The notes below the pieces were generated by a model. The model searched no databases, was not told the DNA's origin, and saw only the letters and a program-made list of their open reading frames with translations. A stretch of DNA of 64,000 bases. Origin: an uncultured Spartobacteria bacterium. Its GTDB lineage: Bacteria; Verrucomicrobiota; Verrucomicrobiia; Chthoniobacterales; JAATET01. The stretch spans positions 806,001 through 870,000 of the forward strand of contig CALLUD010000006.1 of the NCBI GenBank assembly GCA_938011325.1. The letters run 5' to 3'. Position numbers and translations under genes: made by a program. The stretch's first letter is position 1; each line of letters opens with the position of its first letter. Positions 44,497-53,443 of this stretch are shown here, in pieces.

Positions 44497-45066
44497 ATGT
44501 CAGTTTGTTCCGATCAATGGATTCGTCGAATGGCCGTCGAACACGGGATGATCGAGCCGTTCGCGGAAGGCCAGGTGCGCGTGAACGAAGCCGGCGAGCG
44601 CGTCATCAGCTACGGCATCTCGAGCTACGGCTACGACCTTCGCGTTTCCAACGAATTCAAGGTCTTCACGAACGTCTTCAATACCGTCGTGGACCCGAAG
44701 AAATTCGACGATCGCTCGTTCGTCGACATCCAGACCGACGTCTGCATCGTCCCGCCAAACTCGTTCGCGCTCGCGCGAAGCGTGGAATATTTCCGCATCC
44801 CGCGTGACGTGCTCACGATCTGCGTCGGCAAGTCAACGTATGCGCGATGCGGTATTATCGTGAACGTGACGCCGTTCGAGCCGGAATGGGAGGGCCACGT
44901 GACGCTGGAGATTTCCAACACGACGCCGCTGCCGGCGCGCATCTACGCGAACGAAGGTCTCGCGCAGGTCGTCTTTTTCAAGGCGGACGAAATCTGCCAG
45001 ACGAGCTACGCGGATCGCGGCGGCAAATACATGAAGCAGCGCGGAATCACCATTCCGCGGATGTAA
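44497..45066 (+). CDS. dcd: dCTP deaminase
   Basis: Trimeric nucleotide enzyme of 189 residues converting dCTP to dUTP. ISYGISSYGYDLRVSNEF and LTICVGKSTYARCGIIVNVT are family signatures; TPFEPEWEGHVTLEISNTT carries the catalytic Glu, and YMKQRGITIPRM the C-terminus closing the site. The bifunctional (dUTP-producing or dUMP-producing) state cannot be told from sequence. One base separates its stop from the convergent gene's stop. Confidence 0.95.
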   Translation: MSVCSDQWIRRMAVEHGMIEPFAEGQVRVNEAGERVISYGISSYGYDLRVSNEFKVFTNVFNTVVDPKKFDDRSFVDIQTDVCIVPPNSFALARSVEYFRIPRDVLTICVGKSTYARCGIIVNVTPFEPEWEGHVTLEISNTTPLPARIYANEGLAQVVFFKADEICQTSYADRGGKYMKQRGITIPRM

Positions 45067-45067
45067 A

Positions 45068-45532
45068 TCAGTCGTCCTCGCCGCCCTCTTCCTGGGGGCT
45101 CTCGAGCTTTTCGAGCACCTCGGACATATCCTCAACCTCGTCCCACACGCTCCGGCTCACATACACCGGGGCGCGCTGCTGTGCCGCCATCGCGATGCAG
45201 TCGCTCGGCCGCGCGTCGAGTTCGATGATCTTTTTTTGCTGCAGCTCGTTCTCGACCTTGATGATCAACCGCCCGTAGTAGGTGCCGCCTTTGAGGTCGT
45301 TGATGACCACGCGCTCCACCTTCGCGCCAACGGCGGCGAGCACCAGCGCCAGCAGGTCATGCGTGAGAGGCCGCTCCTTTTCCTGGCCGTTGATGAACAT
45401 GCCAATCGCGCTGCCGACGCTGGGGTCGACGTAGATGACGAAAACCTTTTCCTCGTTGCCGAGGAACACCGCGCAGCCGCTGCCCGTGGGCACCAGCGCA
45501 CGGACGCGAACCTCAACCACGGGCTTGCTCAT
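45068..45532 (-). CDS. Bifunctional nuclease family protein (DUF151/BFN)
   Basis: Protein of 154 residues in the DUF151 family, some members of which show RNase and DNase activity. The core is NEEKVFVIYVDPSVGSAIGM, RPLTHDLLALVL, VERVVINDLKGGTYYGRLII and ELDARPSDCIAMAA. The acidic tail (ESPQEEGGEDD) is common in the family. Confidence 0.88.
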   Translation of the reverse strand: MSKPVVEVRVRALVPTGSGCAVFLGNEEKVFVIYVDPSVGSAIGMFINGQEKERPLTHDLLALVLAAVGAKVERVVINDLKGGTYYGRLIIKVENELQQKKIIELDARPSDCIAMAAQQRAPVYVSRSVWDEVEDMSEVLEKLESPQEEGGEDD

Positions 45533-45592
45533 GGCTTAACCAGTAGCAGCATCCCCCGCGCCGGACAACCGCCGCAGGAAAATTCACTGCGA

Positions 45593-46150
45593 TCAGGCAA
45601 TCTTCGGATAGCCGCTCAAATACAGGCGCGAAAGCCGCACGTAGCGCTCGGCCCACACGCGCACGCCGGCCTGTTCCTCCTCGCTCAATTGCCGCGCGAC
45701 CTTTGCCGGCGAGCCAAGCACCAGTGAGCCGGGTGGAATCTCCGTGTGCATCGTGACCGTCGAGTTTGCACCCACGATGGATCGCGCGCCGATGCACGCT
45801 CCATCGAGAATGATGGCGCCCATGCCGATGAGAACCTCGTCCTCGATCGTGCATGCATGCACCGTCGCCTGGTGACCGATCGTCACCCATTCGCCGATCA
45901 CTGCGGGAAGATCGTCGGCCACATGCACCACGCTGCCATCCTGCACGTTGGAATGGGCGCCAATGCGGATCGGCGCGATATCGCCGCGCAGCGAGCAGCC
46001 CGGCCAGATGCTGGCTTCCTCGCCGATGGTCACGTCTCCGGCAATAAACGTGTGCGGCGCGATAAATGCCGACGGCGCGATCGACGGCGCGCGGCCGAGG
46101 AATTGACGAATCTGCGTTTCGAAGTCCATGCCATCAACGTAGAACGACAC
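45593..46150 (-). CDS. Gamma-carbonic anhydrase-like hexapeptide-repeat protein
   Basis: Left-handed beta-helix protein of 185 residues (YrdA/CaiE/PaaY-like). Hexapeptide turns run through FIAPHTFIAGDVTIGEEASIW and CSLRGDIAPIRIGAHSNVQDG. The metal ligands are His in HVADDLP, TIGHQATVHAC, with the family Arg/Asp in LRGDIAPI. A GTG at 46150 is preferred over ATG at 46129 because a strong GGAGG lies 6 bases before it. Activity as carbonic anhydrase is not certain for this subgroup. Confidence 0.88.
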   Translation of the reverse strand: MSFYVDGMDFETQIRQFLGRAPSIAPSAFIAPHTFIAGDVTIGEEASIWPGCSLRGDIAPIRIGAHSNVQDGSVVHVADDLPAVIGEWVTIGHQATVHACTIEDEVLIGMGAIILDGACIGARSIVGANSTVTMHTEIPPGSLVLGSPAKVARQLSEEEQAGVRVWAERYVRLSRLYLSGYPKIA

Positions 46151-46222
46151 CGCTCCCCTCCAAGCTCCAATTCATGCGGGTTTGCGACGGGTCGCGACTG
46201 CAAAAATGTTTGCACACGCCAG

Positions 46223-46252
46223 TTGACAAATGCGCCGTTTGACGCTTAGCAT
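46223..46252 (+). promoter_or_regulatory. Sigma-70-type promoter of the HU gene
   Basis: TTGACA at 46223-46228, an 18-base spacer, and TAGCAT at 46247-46252 (4 of 6). It lies 33 bases before the ATG of the HU gene. Confidence 0.65.
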
Positions 46253-46285
46253 CGCGCCCAGCCTTAAATTCCAGCCTTCCCAAAC

Positions 46286-46561
46286 ATGAACAAAGTCGAA
46301 CTCATCGCCGCCGTCCAAAAGTCCCTTGGCAAAGAAACCAGCAAAGCGGAGGCAGAGCGCGCGGTGAACGCAGTGATCGAAGCGATCAAGGCGGGAGTGA
46401 AGAAAACGAAGACCGTTCAGCTCATCGGCTTCGGCACGTTCAAGGTTGCTTCGCGCAAGGCCCGCACCGGTGTCAATCCCAAGACCGGCGAGAAGATCAA
46501 GATCAAGGCCTCGAAAACCGTTAAATTTGTTGCAGGCAAGGCTCTTAAAGATAGTCTTTAA
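46286..46561 (+). CDS. hup: HU-family DNA-binding protein
   Basis: Histone-like protein of 91 residues, the normal HU length. VQLIGFGTFKVASRKARTGV and PKTGEKIKIKASKTVKFVAG are the beta-arm and dimer core signatures. It bends DNA and compacts the nucleoid. A recognisable promoter precedes it and a very strong hairpin follows. Confidence 0.95.
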   Translation: MNKVELIAAVQKSLGKETSKAEAERAVNAVIEAIKAGVKKTKTVQLIGFGTFKVASRKARTGVNPKTGEKIKIKASKTVKFVAGKALKDSL

Positions 46562-46594
46562 TAGAGCTTCTTCCGCGGATTTCCCCCCCGCACC

Positions 46595-46634
46595 GAGAAG
46601 ACCCGTTTCGCCATACGGCTAAACGGGTCTTCTC
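46595..46634. terminator. Strong hairpin between two convergent genes, likely two-way terminator
   Basis: A perfect 14-bp stem (46595-46608 with 46621-46634), then one mismatch and three more GC pairs around the loop ATAC. There is no clean T run on either strand. Position between the HU stop and the stop of the minus-strand membrane protein suits a shared terminator. Confidence 0.75.
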
Positions 46635-46638
46635 ATGT

Positions 46639-47196
46639 CTACGCATCGCGATGTTTGCGCCCGGGCCGTCCCGTCACCAGGCACGCGAGAAGCAAGCCGA
46701 TCAGCGCGCCGGCATAACCCGAGTTGTGGATGTAGGCGACGAGGACAAAGGACGCCGGATCGCCGACCTGTTCGAGGTCGCCGCTCCAGTTTGAGAAGTC
46801 GGCGTTTGCCATCCTCGCCCGGCCCATCACGAAGCCGACCACCCCGCCAGTCATCGCAACGGCGAGAACGATGCCCAACCCGCGCAGGGTGATTCCTGCG
46901 GCGGACTTGAACGCACGCCCGGGCACCGCCCTTCGTGCGAGAAACCAACCCGCGATGGCTCCGGCAGCCGCAGTCGCCAGCCAGCCAATCTCCGCGGCAA
47001 AAAGGTGCGGCGGCAGGCCGGGATCCGCCCAGGCAAACTGCTGAAACTTTAGTCGCGTGAAATACTCCGGGCCCAGCGAATACGTAATCAGGTCATGGAG
47101 GATCCCGTAGCAGCCACCGAGCAGTCCCCCGATTCCGGCAAGACACAGCACCGAGCGCAAATCGCGCCGCGAGAGTCTCGGCCAGAGCCAGTGCAT
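46639..47196 (-). CDS. Membrane protein of unknown function
   Basis: Protein of 185 residues with about four membrane segments (VLCLAGIGGLLGGCYGILHD, IGWLATAAAGAIAGWFLA, GLGIVLAVAMTGGVVGFVMG, YAGALIGLLLACLVTG). Basic ends suggest cytoplasmic termini. The ATG at 47196 was chosen; a much longer frame reaching 48369 is a shadow of mdh. It is divergent from mdh. I do not recognise its family. Confidence 0.75.
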   Translation of the reverse strand: MHWLWPRLSRRDLRSVLCLAGIGGLLGGCYGILHDLITYSLGPEYFTRLKFQQFAWADPGLPPHLFAAEIGWLATAAAGAIAGWFLARRAVPGRAFKSAAGITLRGLGIVLAVAMTGGVVGFVMGRARMANADFSNWSGDLEQVGDPASFVLVAYIHNSGYAGALIGLLLACLVTGRPGRKHRDA

Positions 47197-47307
47197 CACC
47201 TGAGTTTCACGCGTGCGGGTTGATCGTGGAAAAGAAATCTCACGAATCCCGCGAGGAAATCGCGATCGGACTTTTCCCAACGGCCGATTTCGGCGATCAT
47301 TGGCGCG

Positions 47308-48291
47308 ATGAAGTCTCCCGTGAAAGTCGCCGTGACCGGAGCCGCCGGTCAGATCAGTTACTCTCTGCTTTTTCGCATCGCATCGGGTGCCATGTTCGGG
47401 CCGGAGCAGCCGGTCATTCTTCAACTGCTGGAAATTCCCGCGGAAAAGGCCATGAAAGCCCTCGAAGGCGTGGCGATGGAACTCGACGACTGCGCATTCC
47501 CGCTGCTCAAAGGCATCGTCTGCACGAGTGACCCGAAGGTGGCCTTTGGCGACGCAAACTGGTGCCTGCTCGTGGGTGCGAAACCGCGCGGCCCCGGTAT
47601 GGAGCGCGCCGATTTGCTGAAGGACAACGGAAAGATTTTCACCGAGCAGGGCGCGATCATCGACGAGGTCGCCGCGGATGATGCGCGAATCGTGGTGGTT
47701 GGAAATCCGGCAAACACGAACTGCATGATCGCCGCGAGCAAGGCAAAGCGTCTTTCCGCCGACCGCTTCACCGCGATGGTCCGGCTCGATCAGAACCGCG
47801 CACAGACGCAACTCGCGAAGAAGGCCGGCTGCGATCTCACGGCGGTGAAGAATATCTACATCTACGGCAATCACAGCCCGACGATGTTCCCCGCCTTTGC
47901 CCATGCCACGATCGAAGGGAAGCCGGCGGTGGAGGTCATCGCCGACGACGCCTGGTTGCAGGGCCCATTTTGCGAGACGGTCGGCAAGCGCGGCGCGGCC
48001 ATCATCGCGGCTCGCGGTGCGAGTTCCGCGGCCTCGGCGGCCAACGCGCTGGTCGACCATGTGCGCAGTCTCATCACTCCGGGCGAAGTGCATTCCGTCG
48101 CCGTGAAATCCGAGGGGCACTACGGATTTGACCCGAACGTTTGGGCCGGATTGCCGGTTCGCACCACGACGCCCGGCAGCTACGAAATCGTCACCGGCTA
48201 CGAAATGGACGATTTTGCGAAGAGCAAGATCGCCGCGACCAACAAGGAGCTCGTGGATGAGCGGGCAATGGTCGCCGACATGCTCGGTTGA
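47308..48291 (+). CDS. mdh: Malate dehydrogenase
   Basis: NAD-dependent enzyme of 327 residues in the TCA cycle, in the form common to cytosolic/Thermus-type enzymes. VAVTGAAGQISYSLLFRI binds NAD; VGNPANTNC, RLDQNRAQTQLA with the catalytic Asp, and IYGNHSPTMFP with the catalytic His are all present. Arg side chains for the carboxylate are in AKPRGPGMERADLL. The DUF423 gene overlaps its stop by one base. Confidence 0.95.
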   Translation: MKSPVKVAVTGAAGQISYSLLFRIASGAMFGPEQPVILQLLEIPAEKAMKALEGVAMELDDCAFPLLKGIVCTSDPKVAFGDANWCLLVGAKPRGPGMERADLLKDNGKIFTEQGAIIDEVAADDARIVVVGNPANTNCMIAASKAKRLSADRFTAMVRLDQNRAQTQLAKKAGCDLTAVKNIYIYGNHSPTMFPAFAHATIEGKPAVEVIADDAWLQGPFCETVGKRGAAIIAARGASSAASAANALVDHVRSLITPGEVHSVAVKSEGHYGFDPNVWAGLPVRTTTPGSYEIVTGYEMDDFAKSKIAATNKELVDERAMVADMLG

Positions 48292-48656
48292 TGTCGACCC
48301 AAACGCGCGCAAGCTGGACCTTCCGCGGCGCCGCGGTTCTCGGATTCCTCGGCGTCGTGCTGGGGGCATTCGGCGCCCATGCGCTCAAGCCTGCCCTCAG
48401 CAGCTTCGGCACTGAGGCCACGTGGGAAACCGCCGTCCTCTACCAGTTTGTGCACGCAATCGCCTTGCTCGCCCTGGCCGCAATCGACCGGGCGAGCAAG
48501 CTCCTGACGGTGTTGTGGGTGGGCGGCATTGTGCTTTTCTCGGGCTCCCTCTACGTCCTTTCCCTGAACCACTGGAAATGGCTGGGGCCGGTCACTCCCA
48601 TTGGGGGAACGATGCTGATCGCGGGCTGGCTGTTGCTGGCAATCCGGGGACGATAA
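48291..48656 (+). CDS. DUF423 membrane protein
   Basis: Small membrane protein of 121 residues with four segments. GVVLGAFGAHALKPAL and the LYQFVHAIALLALAAI, IVLFSGSLYVLSL and VTPIGGTMLIAGWLLLA segments are those of the YgdD/YwdK (DUF423) family. Function unknown. The ATG at 48291 overlaps the mdh stop (TGATG). Confidence 0.88.
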   Translation: MSTQTRASWTFRGAAVLGFLGVVLGAFGAHALKPALSSFGTEATWETAVLYQFVHAIALLALAAIDRASKLLTVLWVGGIVLFSGSLYVLSLNHWKWLGPVTPIGGTMLIAGWLLLAIRGR

Positions 48657-48777
48657 CCATCCGGCAATTTGGCAGGAAATTCTTGCCAATCAGGTTACGA
48701 CCTGCATTTCCTTTCTTAGGAGAAAAGCCATTCTCCGTGCGCCTCCCGGCGCGAAAACCCCAAAAAATCCCCCCAAA

Positions 48778-50658
48778 ATGAAAGGTATCGCTAAGGTCGG
48801 TCCGCGTCTGGACCGTTCGCGTCTTTATTCCAGGTTCGTTACAACGCTCGCTGTGGTATGTGCCGGCACGGCGTCGGCAGACACCTGGATCGGCACTCCA
48901 GGAGAAGAGGCCGCCTTTAATGACGGCGCCAACTGGTCACTCGGAGTCGTGCCAAGCGCAGCCGAGTCGGCCGTAATCGACAATGGCGGAATCGCCACCA
49001 TTTCCCCGGAGGATCTTCTTGAGGTTGCTCGCGTCATTGTCGGACAGACGACCACCGGCAATGCGATCATTCATGATGGCGGGGAAATCTCCGCCACGGG
49101 ACCTTTGATGGTCGGATTCGGCGCAGGCTCGAGCGGATCCTATACGATGTCCAATAGCGCCACTGCCGTTTTCGGTGGAACTGGCGAATCCGATAATACG
49201 AGCATCGGCCGGAGCGGTGGCATTGGCTCAATGACGCTCACAGGCGGTAGTTCACTACTAGTCAGCTCGGGTCAGTTTTTCGTGGGCCAAGGAGCTGAAT
49301 CGACGGGCTCTTTGACTCTCACCGACTCCGAGGTTTCCACCACGGATTGGATTGCGATTGGTCGTGCCGGCGGCAACGGCACGGCAACACTCAATGGGGA
49401 ATCAAGATTATTCGCAACGGGCGGTGGCTTCGTTGTCGGTGCTCCTGTAGGTGGCGTCAGCACTGGCAGCCTATTTATCAAGGACGAATCCGAAGCTTAC
49501 TACGAAGGCGGCAATCCCATGTTCGTGGGTGAAGGTGCCAAAGGCACTGTCACCGTCAGTGGCAATGGACAGTTCTATTCCAAGGCAAGCGGAATCTGGG
49601 TCGGAACGGGCGCCAATGGCGACGGAACATTGAACCTTACCGAAAACGCGATCTCGAGCGCCGGAAACGAAACTTACATCGGCAACGATGGAGCAATGGG
49701 TGTGGTGAATCTGAGTGGCAACGCCAGATTTTCCACCGAAGCCCACAAGTTTATCATCTCGCGCTTTGACGGGATTGGCTCGGTAACCGTGGAAGGCAAC
49801 GCAGAGATCTCGATTGGCGGCCAGGAGATCGTAGTTGCGGAAAACAACACCGGCACACTCACGATCCGTGGCAACGGTCGGGTCCTTGCCACGGGTGCCG
49901 CCATGAATATCTATATTGGGAGTGCTCCGTTTTCTGATGGCGGGAGAGCCCCCGGCAACGGCACCGTCACTATGGAAGGAGGCCAGCTCGTCGCCACGGA
50001 TGGGGAGGTTATCCTGGGGCTTCAGGCAAATGGCACAGGAACGCTTCACTTGAATGGTGGTGTCGTCCAGGCCCATGCAATCCGCAAGGGAGCGGGAACG
50101 GGCACGATCCACTTCAACGGTGGCGGGGTGAAGGCCAATCGTGCCTCTGAGGATTACTTCGCCGGATTCAGTTCTTCAGATCTCGTTCTTCATCAGGGAG
50201 GCTTGCGATTCGACACCAACGGATTTGAAGTGGCGATCTCGCAGGGATTCTCGGGTGAAGGGGCACTCATCAAGCTCGGCGATGGCGTGCTTACCATGCT
50301 CGCCGATGCCGCTTATAACGGAGATACCTTCGTCAAAGAGGGCCGGCTGACGATTAACTCGGCATTTCTGGCGGACGATTCGAACGTGTTCCTTACCGAA
50401 GGCAGCCTCTTTGATTTAAACTTCGAAGGCGGTGACATGATCAACGCTTTGATCATCGATGGAGTGGTCATGGAAGTTGGCACCTATGGCGCGACAGGCT
50501 CCGGTGCGGAACACACCTACGATGACTATTTTTCCGGCACGGGATATCTCATCGTGACCTCCACGGTGATCCCGGAACCGTCCACTGTTGCGCTCTGCCT
50601 GTTCGGCTTTGGCGGCGGTCTCTTGCTCCTCCGTTCGCGCAAAAAGGAGACGGTCTAA
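48778..50658 (+). CDS. Beta-helix repeat protein with PEP-CTERM sorting signal
   Basis: Secreted protein of 626 residues. A signal peptide ends near GTASA. Then come many imperfect repeats of about 20-24 residues with pattern G-x-(L/V)-x-(L/I/V)-x-(G/D)-x-(A/S) as in GSMTLTGGSSLLVSSGQFFV and GTLNLTENAISSAGNETYIG, like autotransporter beta-helices. A passenger-like repeat (GALIKLGDGVLTMLADAAYNG) is near the end. The C-terminus VIPEPSTVALCLFGFGGGLL plus an Arg/Lys tail is a PEP-CTERM signal for exosortase. No exosortase gene is in the window. Several codons are AT-richer than the neighbours. Confidence 0.88.
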   Translation: MKGIAKVGPRLDRSRLYSRFVTTLAVVCAGTASADTWIGTPGEEAAFNDGANWSLGVVPSAAESAVIDNGGIATISPEDLLEVARVIVGQTTTGNAIIHDGGEISATGPLMVGFGAGSSGSYTMSNSATAVFGGTGESDNTSIGRSGGIGSMTLTGGSSLLVSSGQFFVGQGAESTGSLTLTDSEVSTTDWIAIGRAGGNGTATLNGESRLFATGGGFVVGAPVGGVSTGSLFIKDESEAYYEGGNPMFVGEGAKGTVTVSGNGQFYSKASGIWVGTGANGDGTLNLTENAISSAGNETYIGNDGAMGVVNLSGNARFSTEAHKFIISRFDGIGSVTVEGNAEISIGGQEIVVAENNTGTLTIRGNGRVLATGAAMNIYIGSAPFSDGGRAPGNGTVTMEGGQLVATDGEVILGLQANGTGTLHLNGGVVQAHAIRKGAGTGTIHFNGGGVKANRASEDYFAGFSSSDLVLHQGGLRFDTNGFEVAISQGFSGEGALIKLGDGVLTMLADAAYNGDTFVKEGRLTINSAFLADDSNVFLTEGSLFDLNFEGGDMINALIIDGVVMEVGTYGATGSGAEHTYDDYFSGTGYLIVTSTVIPEPSTVALCLFGFGGGLLLLRSRKKETV

Positions 50659-50778
50659 ATTCAGATCCGCTTAAGCGGCGCTCACCCCTTGAAGGAGTCG
50701 CTCGGATGGTCGATCAGCCAGCGAGCGGAAAAACATATCCCGCTCGCCTCGCCGCGCAAAACGGCCGATCGTTCTGTC

Positions 50779-51198
50779 ATGCCTGCGCATGCTGATACGT
50801 TTTCGGTTTCGACCCGGGGAAAGGGAACCTACGAGATCACCGACGCCGTCAACCGCATTGTCGAGGAATCGGGAATCCAGACTGGCATCGTCACCGTCTT
50901 CCTGCAGCACACGAGCGCGAGTCTCGTGATTTACGAGAATGCCGATGCGTCGGCCCGGCACGATCTGCACGAGTATTTCGAGAAGCTCGTTCCAGAGGAC
51001 GATCCGGACTGGGTGCATACGATGGAAGGGCCGGACGACACCACCAGCCACCTCCGCATGGCACTCACCCGCACGAGCGAGACCGTGCCGGTCATCAACG
51101 GCCGCGCGGCTCTCGGCATCTGGCAGGGCATTTACGTCTTCGAGCATCGACGCGCGCCGCACACCCGGCGCGTGGCGGTGAGCGTGGTGGGCGAGTAG
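50779..51198 (+). CDS. YjbQ-family (UPF0047) secondary thiamine-phosphate synthase-like protein
   Basis: Protein of 139 residues, the usual size of the family. GIVTVFLQHTSASLVIYENAD and DDTTSHLRMALTRTSETVPV, with GTWQGIYVFEHR-like (here GIWQGIYVFEHRR) end, are signatures. Some members make thiamine phosphate when overexpressed; the physiological role is unclear. The ATG at 50779 gives the family N-terminus; the 30 upstream residues do not fit. Confidence 0.9.
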   Translation: MPAHADTFSVSTRGKGTYEITDAVNRIVEESGIQTGIVTVFLQHTSASLVIYENADASARHDLHEYFEKLVPEDDPDWVHTMEGPDDTTSHLRMALTRTSETVPVINGRAALGIWQGIYVFEHRRAPHTRRVAVSVVGE

Positions 51199-51200
51199 CA

Positions 51201-51860
51201 CTAGTCCTCGAACCACGACACTCCACTCGCGACGTTGGAGGCCCTGCGCGCATCGTCGCTGTCGATCAGAACGGCACGCGTCACCAGCGCCACGTGCCCG
51301 TCGCAGAAAAGGACGTTGGCGATGGCGTTCGCACCGTGGCCGCCATGACGAAACACCACCGTTTCCGGGTCGACCCACGGCTCGTAGCCATCGACCTCCG
51401 TGAGAAACACGACGTTTCCGGGATACTCCAGCTCGTTGATCTTGAAGCTCCGCACGCCCTCCTCCGGCTGAAGGAACGTGTTCATCGCGTAGTTGAAGTA
51501 GAACACCTCAGGGTCCCAAACTCGCGGCACCTTCGTATCGGGGTCGATCCACAGCGAGACCATTCCGGGCCTGGGCCGCTGACCCGGCGGCAGATCCGCC
51601 AGCGGCGTCTGACCCAAATAGGGCGGCATGGCATTATACCAGGCACGCTTTTGCGAGGGGTTGATCGGGTCGGCACCCACCTCGGGAAGCTGGTTGTCGT
51701 TGTCGATGAGGTAAAGGTTCAGGGCGATGCCCCACTGCTGGAGATTTCGGGCACTTGCGGCTCCCGAAGCGTCCTTCTGCCGCGAGAGCACCCACGCCAC
51801 GAGTGCCACTCCCAGCAGCACGACCACAATCGAAGCGAGAGCGATTTCGCGGGGCTTCAT
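51201..51860 (-). CDS. Pseudopilin-like protein with H-X9-DG motif
   Basis: Protein of 219 residues with one N-terminal membrane segment (LASIVVVLLGVALVAWVLS). ASARNLQQWGIALNLYLIDNDNQLP and the C-terminal HGGHGANAIANVLFCDGHV match the DUF1559/type II pseudopilin-like proteins abundant in Planctomycetes and Verrucomicrobia. The prepilin cleavage site (G-F-T-L-I-E) is not seen, so it may remain as a simple membrane protein. Its ATG overlaps the upstream stop (ATGA). Confidence 0.8.
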   Translation of the reverse strand: MKPREIALASIVVVLLGVALVAWVLSRQKDASGAASARNLQQWGIALNLYLIDNDNQLPEVGADPINPSQKRAWYNAMPPYLGQTPLADLPPGQRPRPGMVSLWIDPDTKVPRVWDPEVFYFNYAMNTFLQPEEGVRSFKINELEYPGNVVFLTEVDGYEPWVDPETVVFRHGGHGANAIANVLFCDGHVALVTRAVLIDSDDARRASNVASGVSWFED

Positions 51861-53353
51861 CGACTCGGAGACGGCACGAAGGTCCAGCCCTCTGGAACGG
51901 AGAATCTCAACGGCTTGGACGCCCGGATCAGAAAATCGACGTAGTAATCGAATTCCGACGCGACGCCGACATCGCGAATCGCGTCCGGTGGCAATCCCAG
52001 TTCTTCCGCGAGAAGCGACGCGAAAAAGCGCGATGTGGTCACCATCACCGGCTGATCCATCGGCGCATCGTTGCGACGGAGAAATTGCATCCCACTGAAT
52101 TTCCCCAGCCGCTCGAGCTGCCCCGGCGTGAGCGTGAGCTGCACCACGGAGGTCGTCCACGGCAGACTGTTGAAGACACGGCTGGAGGTCAGCGGGCCCT
52201 CCGGCCAGTCGCTGCGAATGGATTGATGCGAGTAGGCCGCGACCTGGGTGCCGGGAATCTGGCTGAGTGCCGTCAGATACCCGAGAAGGATTTCGTCGGC
52301 CTCGATCGACTCGCTCAGATCGGCGATCGGCTTGTCGGCATCCCGAATTTGCGACTCGAACGCCGCAATCCTTGCTTCAATCGCCGGGTCCGCCGGCGCG
52401 GTGTTCGCGGTCATGGGCAGCAATTCCTGGCGAAGCACGCGCCATCCGTCGCCGTCCCGCTTGAGATCCAGCCGCGCGACCGTGAAACCCCCATTGTCCC
52501 GCAGGATGTTTTCTGAAACGGGCGGCTTCCATTCGTAGAAGGTTCGATCCGACCACGCGTCTCGCTCGCGTCCCGAGTAAATCCGGTGCGCAAGAATCGC
52601 GTCGATGCCGAGCTGGGTGAGTGACTCGAGGAACCGGGTGGGCGGATCCTTCGGCGACTCGAATTTCATCCAGCTCAGCAGAGCCAGTGTCCCCGGAGGT
52701 CGTGCCCCAAGTTTTGCAGCAATCGGCGCGTAGTCGCGCACCGGTTCGACGTTCCCGCTCACATCGCCAAACCACGTGGGAAAGCGCTCGGGATGCTTCT
52801 CACGCGGCACGTCGCCGTAGAAGTTCGCGAAGACCTCGACCGGGAGGCCGCTCACTTCCTTCCGCGCGGCAAACTTTGCGGTCGCGACTGCCGGCTCCCC
52901 ATTCGGAGCCGTGAAGGGGCACAGCACTTCCGCGTTCAATTTCGCCAGCACCTCCGACGGGACGCTGTTGTCGAGATTCCCGAGAACCACGAAGTCGTAG
53001 CCGGCCTCGTTGAAAAACAAGACCATGTTTCCGTAACCCGTCGCGTAGCTCGCGAAGGAACCTCCCATACTGTCCCCAAGGTCCACCACCACGACTCTCG
53101 CCCCCGCCCTCGCGGCCTCCTCCCGCACCTGTTTGATGTAGCCGGCAAGGTAGAGGTAGTGCTGCAGCGGAGCGAGCGACTGCAGAGCACGCGGATAGAC
53201 GTTTCCGCGCAAACGGCCCGTCTGGAGAACGATCACGTCCGCGGTCTCCCCTTTTTTCTTCGAGCAGGACACCAGCCCGGCCGTCAGCGACAGCAGGACC
53301 AGGCCAATCCTCCCGACCAGCCGAAAAACCGTGGAAGAACGAAAATCACGCAT
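51857..53353 (-). CDS. Lipoprotein resembling a 5'-nucleotidase/metallophosphoesterase, degenerate site
   Basis: Lipoprotein of 498 residues, lipobox TAGLVSC. The layout is that of the UshA-type family: an N-terminal phosphoesterase-like part (RVVVVDLGDSMGG, GYDFVVLGNLDNS) and a C-terminal 5'-nucleotidase part (SSRVFNSLPWTTSVVQLTL). But the first D-x-H metal motif reads LQTGRLRGN, and the GNHE motif reads GNLDNS, so ligands are missing and catalysis is doubtful. The ATG at 53353 was chosen; a TTG lies 10 codons upstream. It is coupled to the pseudopilin-like gene. Confidence 0.75.
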   Translation of the reverse strand: MRDFRSSTVFRLVGRIGLVLLSLTAGLVSCSKKKGETADVIVLQTGRLRGNVYPRALQSLAPLQHYLYLAGYIKQVREEAARAGARVVVVDLGDSMGGSFASYATGYGNMVLFFNEAGYDFVVLGNLDNSVPSEVLAKLNAEVLCPFTAPNGEPAVATAKFAARKEVSGLPVEVFANFYGDVPREKHPERFPTWFGDVSGNVEPVRDYAPIAAKLGARPPGTLALLSWMKFESPKDPPTRFLESLTQLGIDAILAHRIYSGRERDAWSDRTFYEWKPPVSENILRDNGGFTVARLDLKRDGDGWRVLRQELLPMTANTAPADPAIEARIAAFESQIRDADKPIADLSESIEADEILLGYLTALSQIPGTQVAAYSHQSIRSDWPEGPLTSSRVFNSLPWTTSVVQLTLTPGQLERLGKFSGMQFLRRNDAPMDQPVMVTTSRFFASLLAEELGLPPDAIRDVGVASEFDYYVDFLIRASKPLRFSVPEGWTFVPSPSR

Positions 53354-53443
53354 CGCGTTCAAAAACCGGTCCAACCCAAGCAATTACCGGGCGAGGGAGG
53401 CGATTCGCGCGAATTTTTCGTCACAAATCGCTGATCTTCGGTC

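Noticed and set aside
50667..50678. Perfect palindrome CCGCTTAAGCGG after the PEP-CTERM gene
   Set aside because: A perfect palindrome without a loop or a T run is not a terminator, and a single copy gives no support for an operator.
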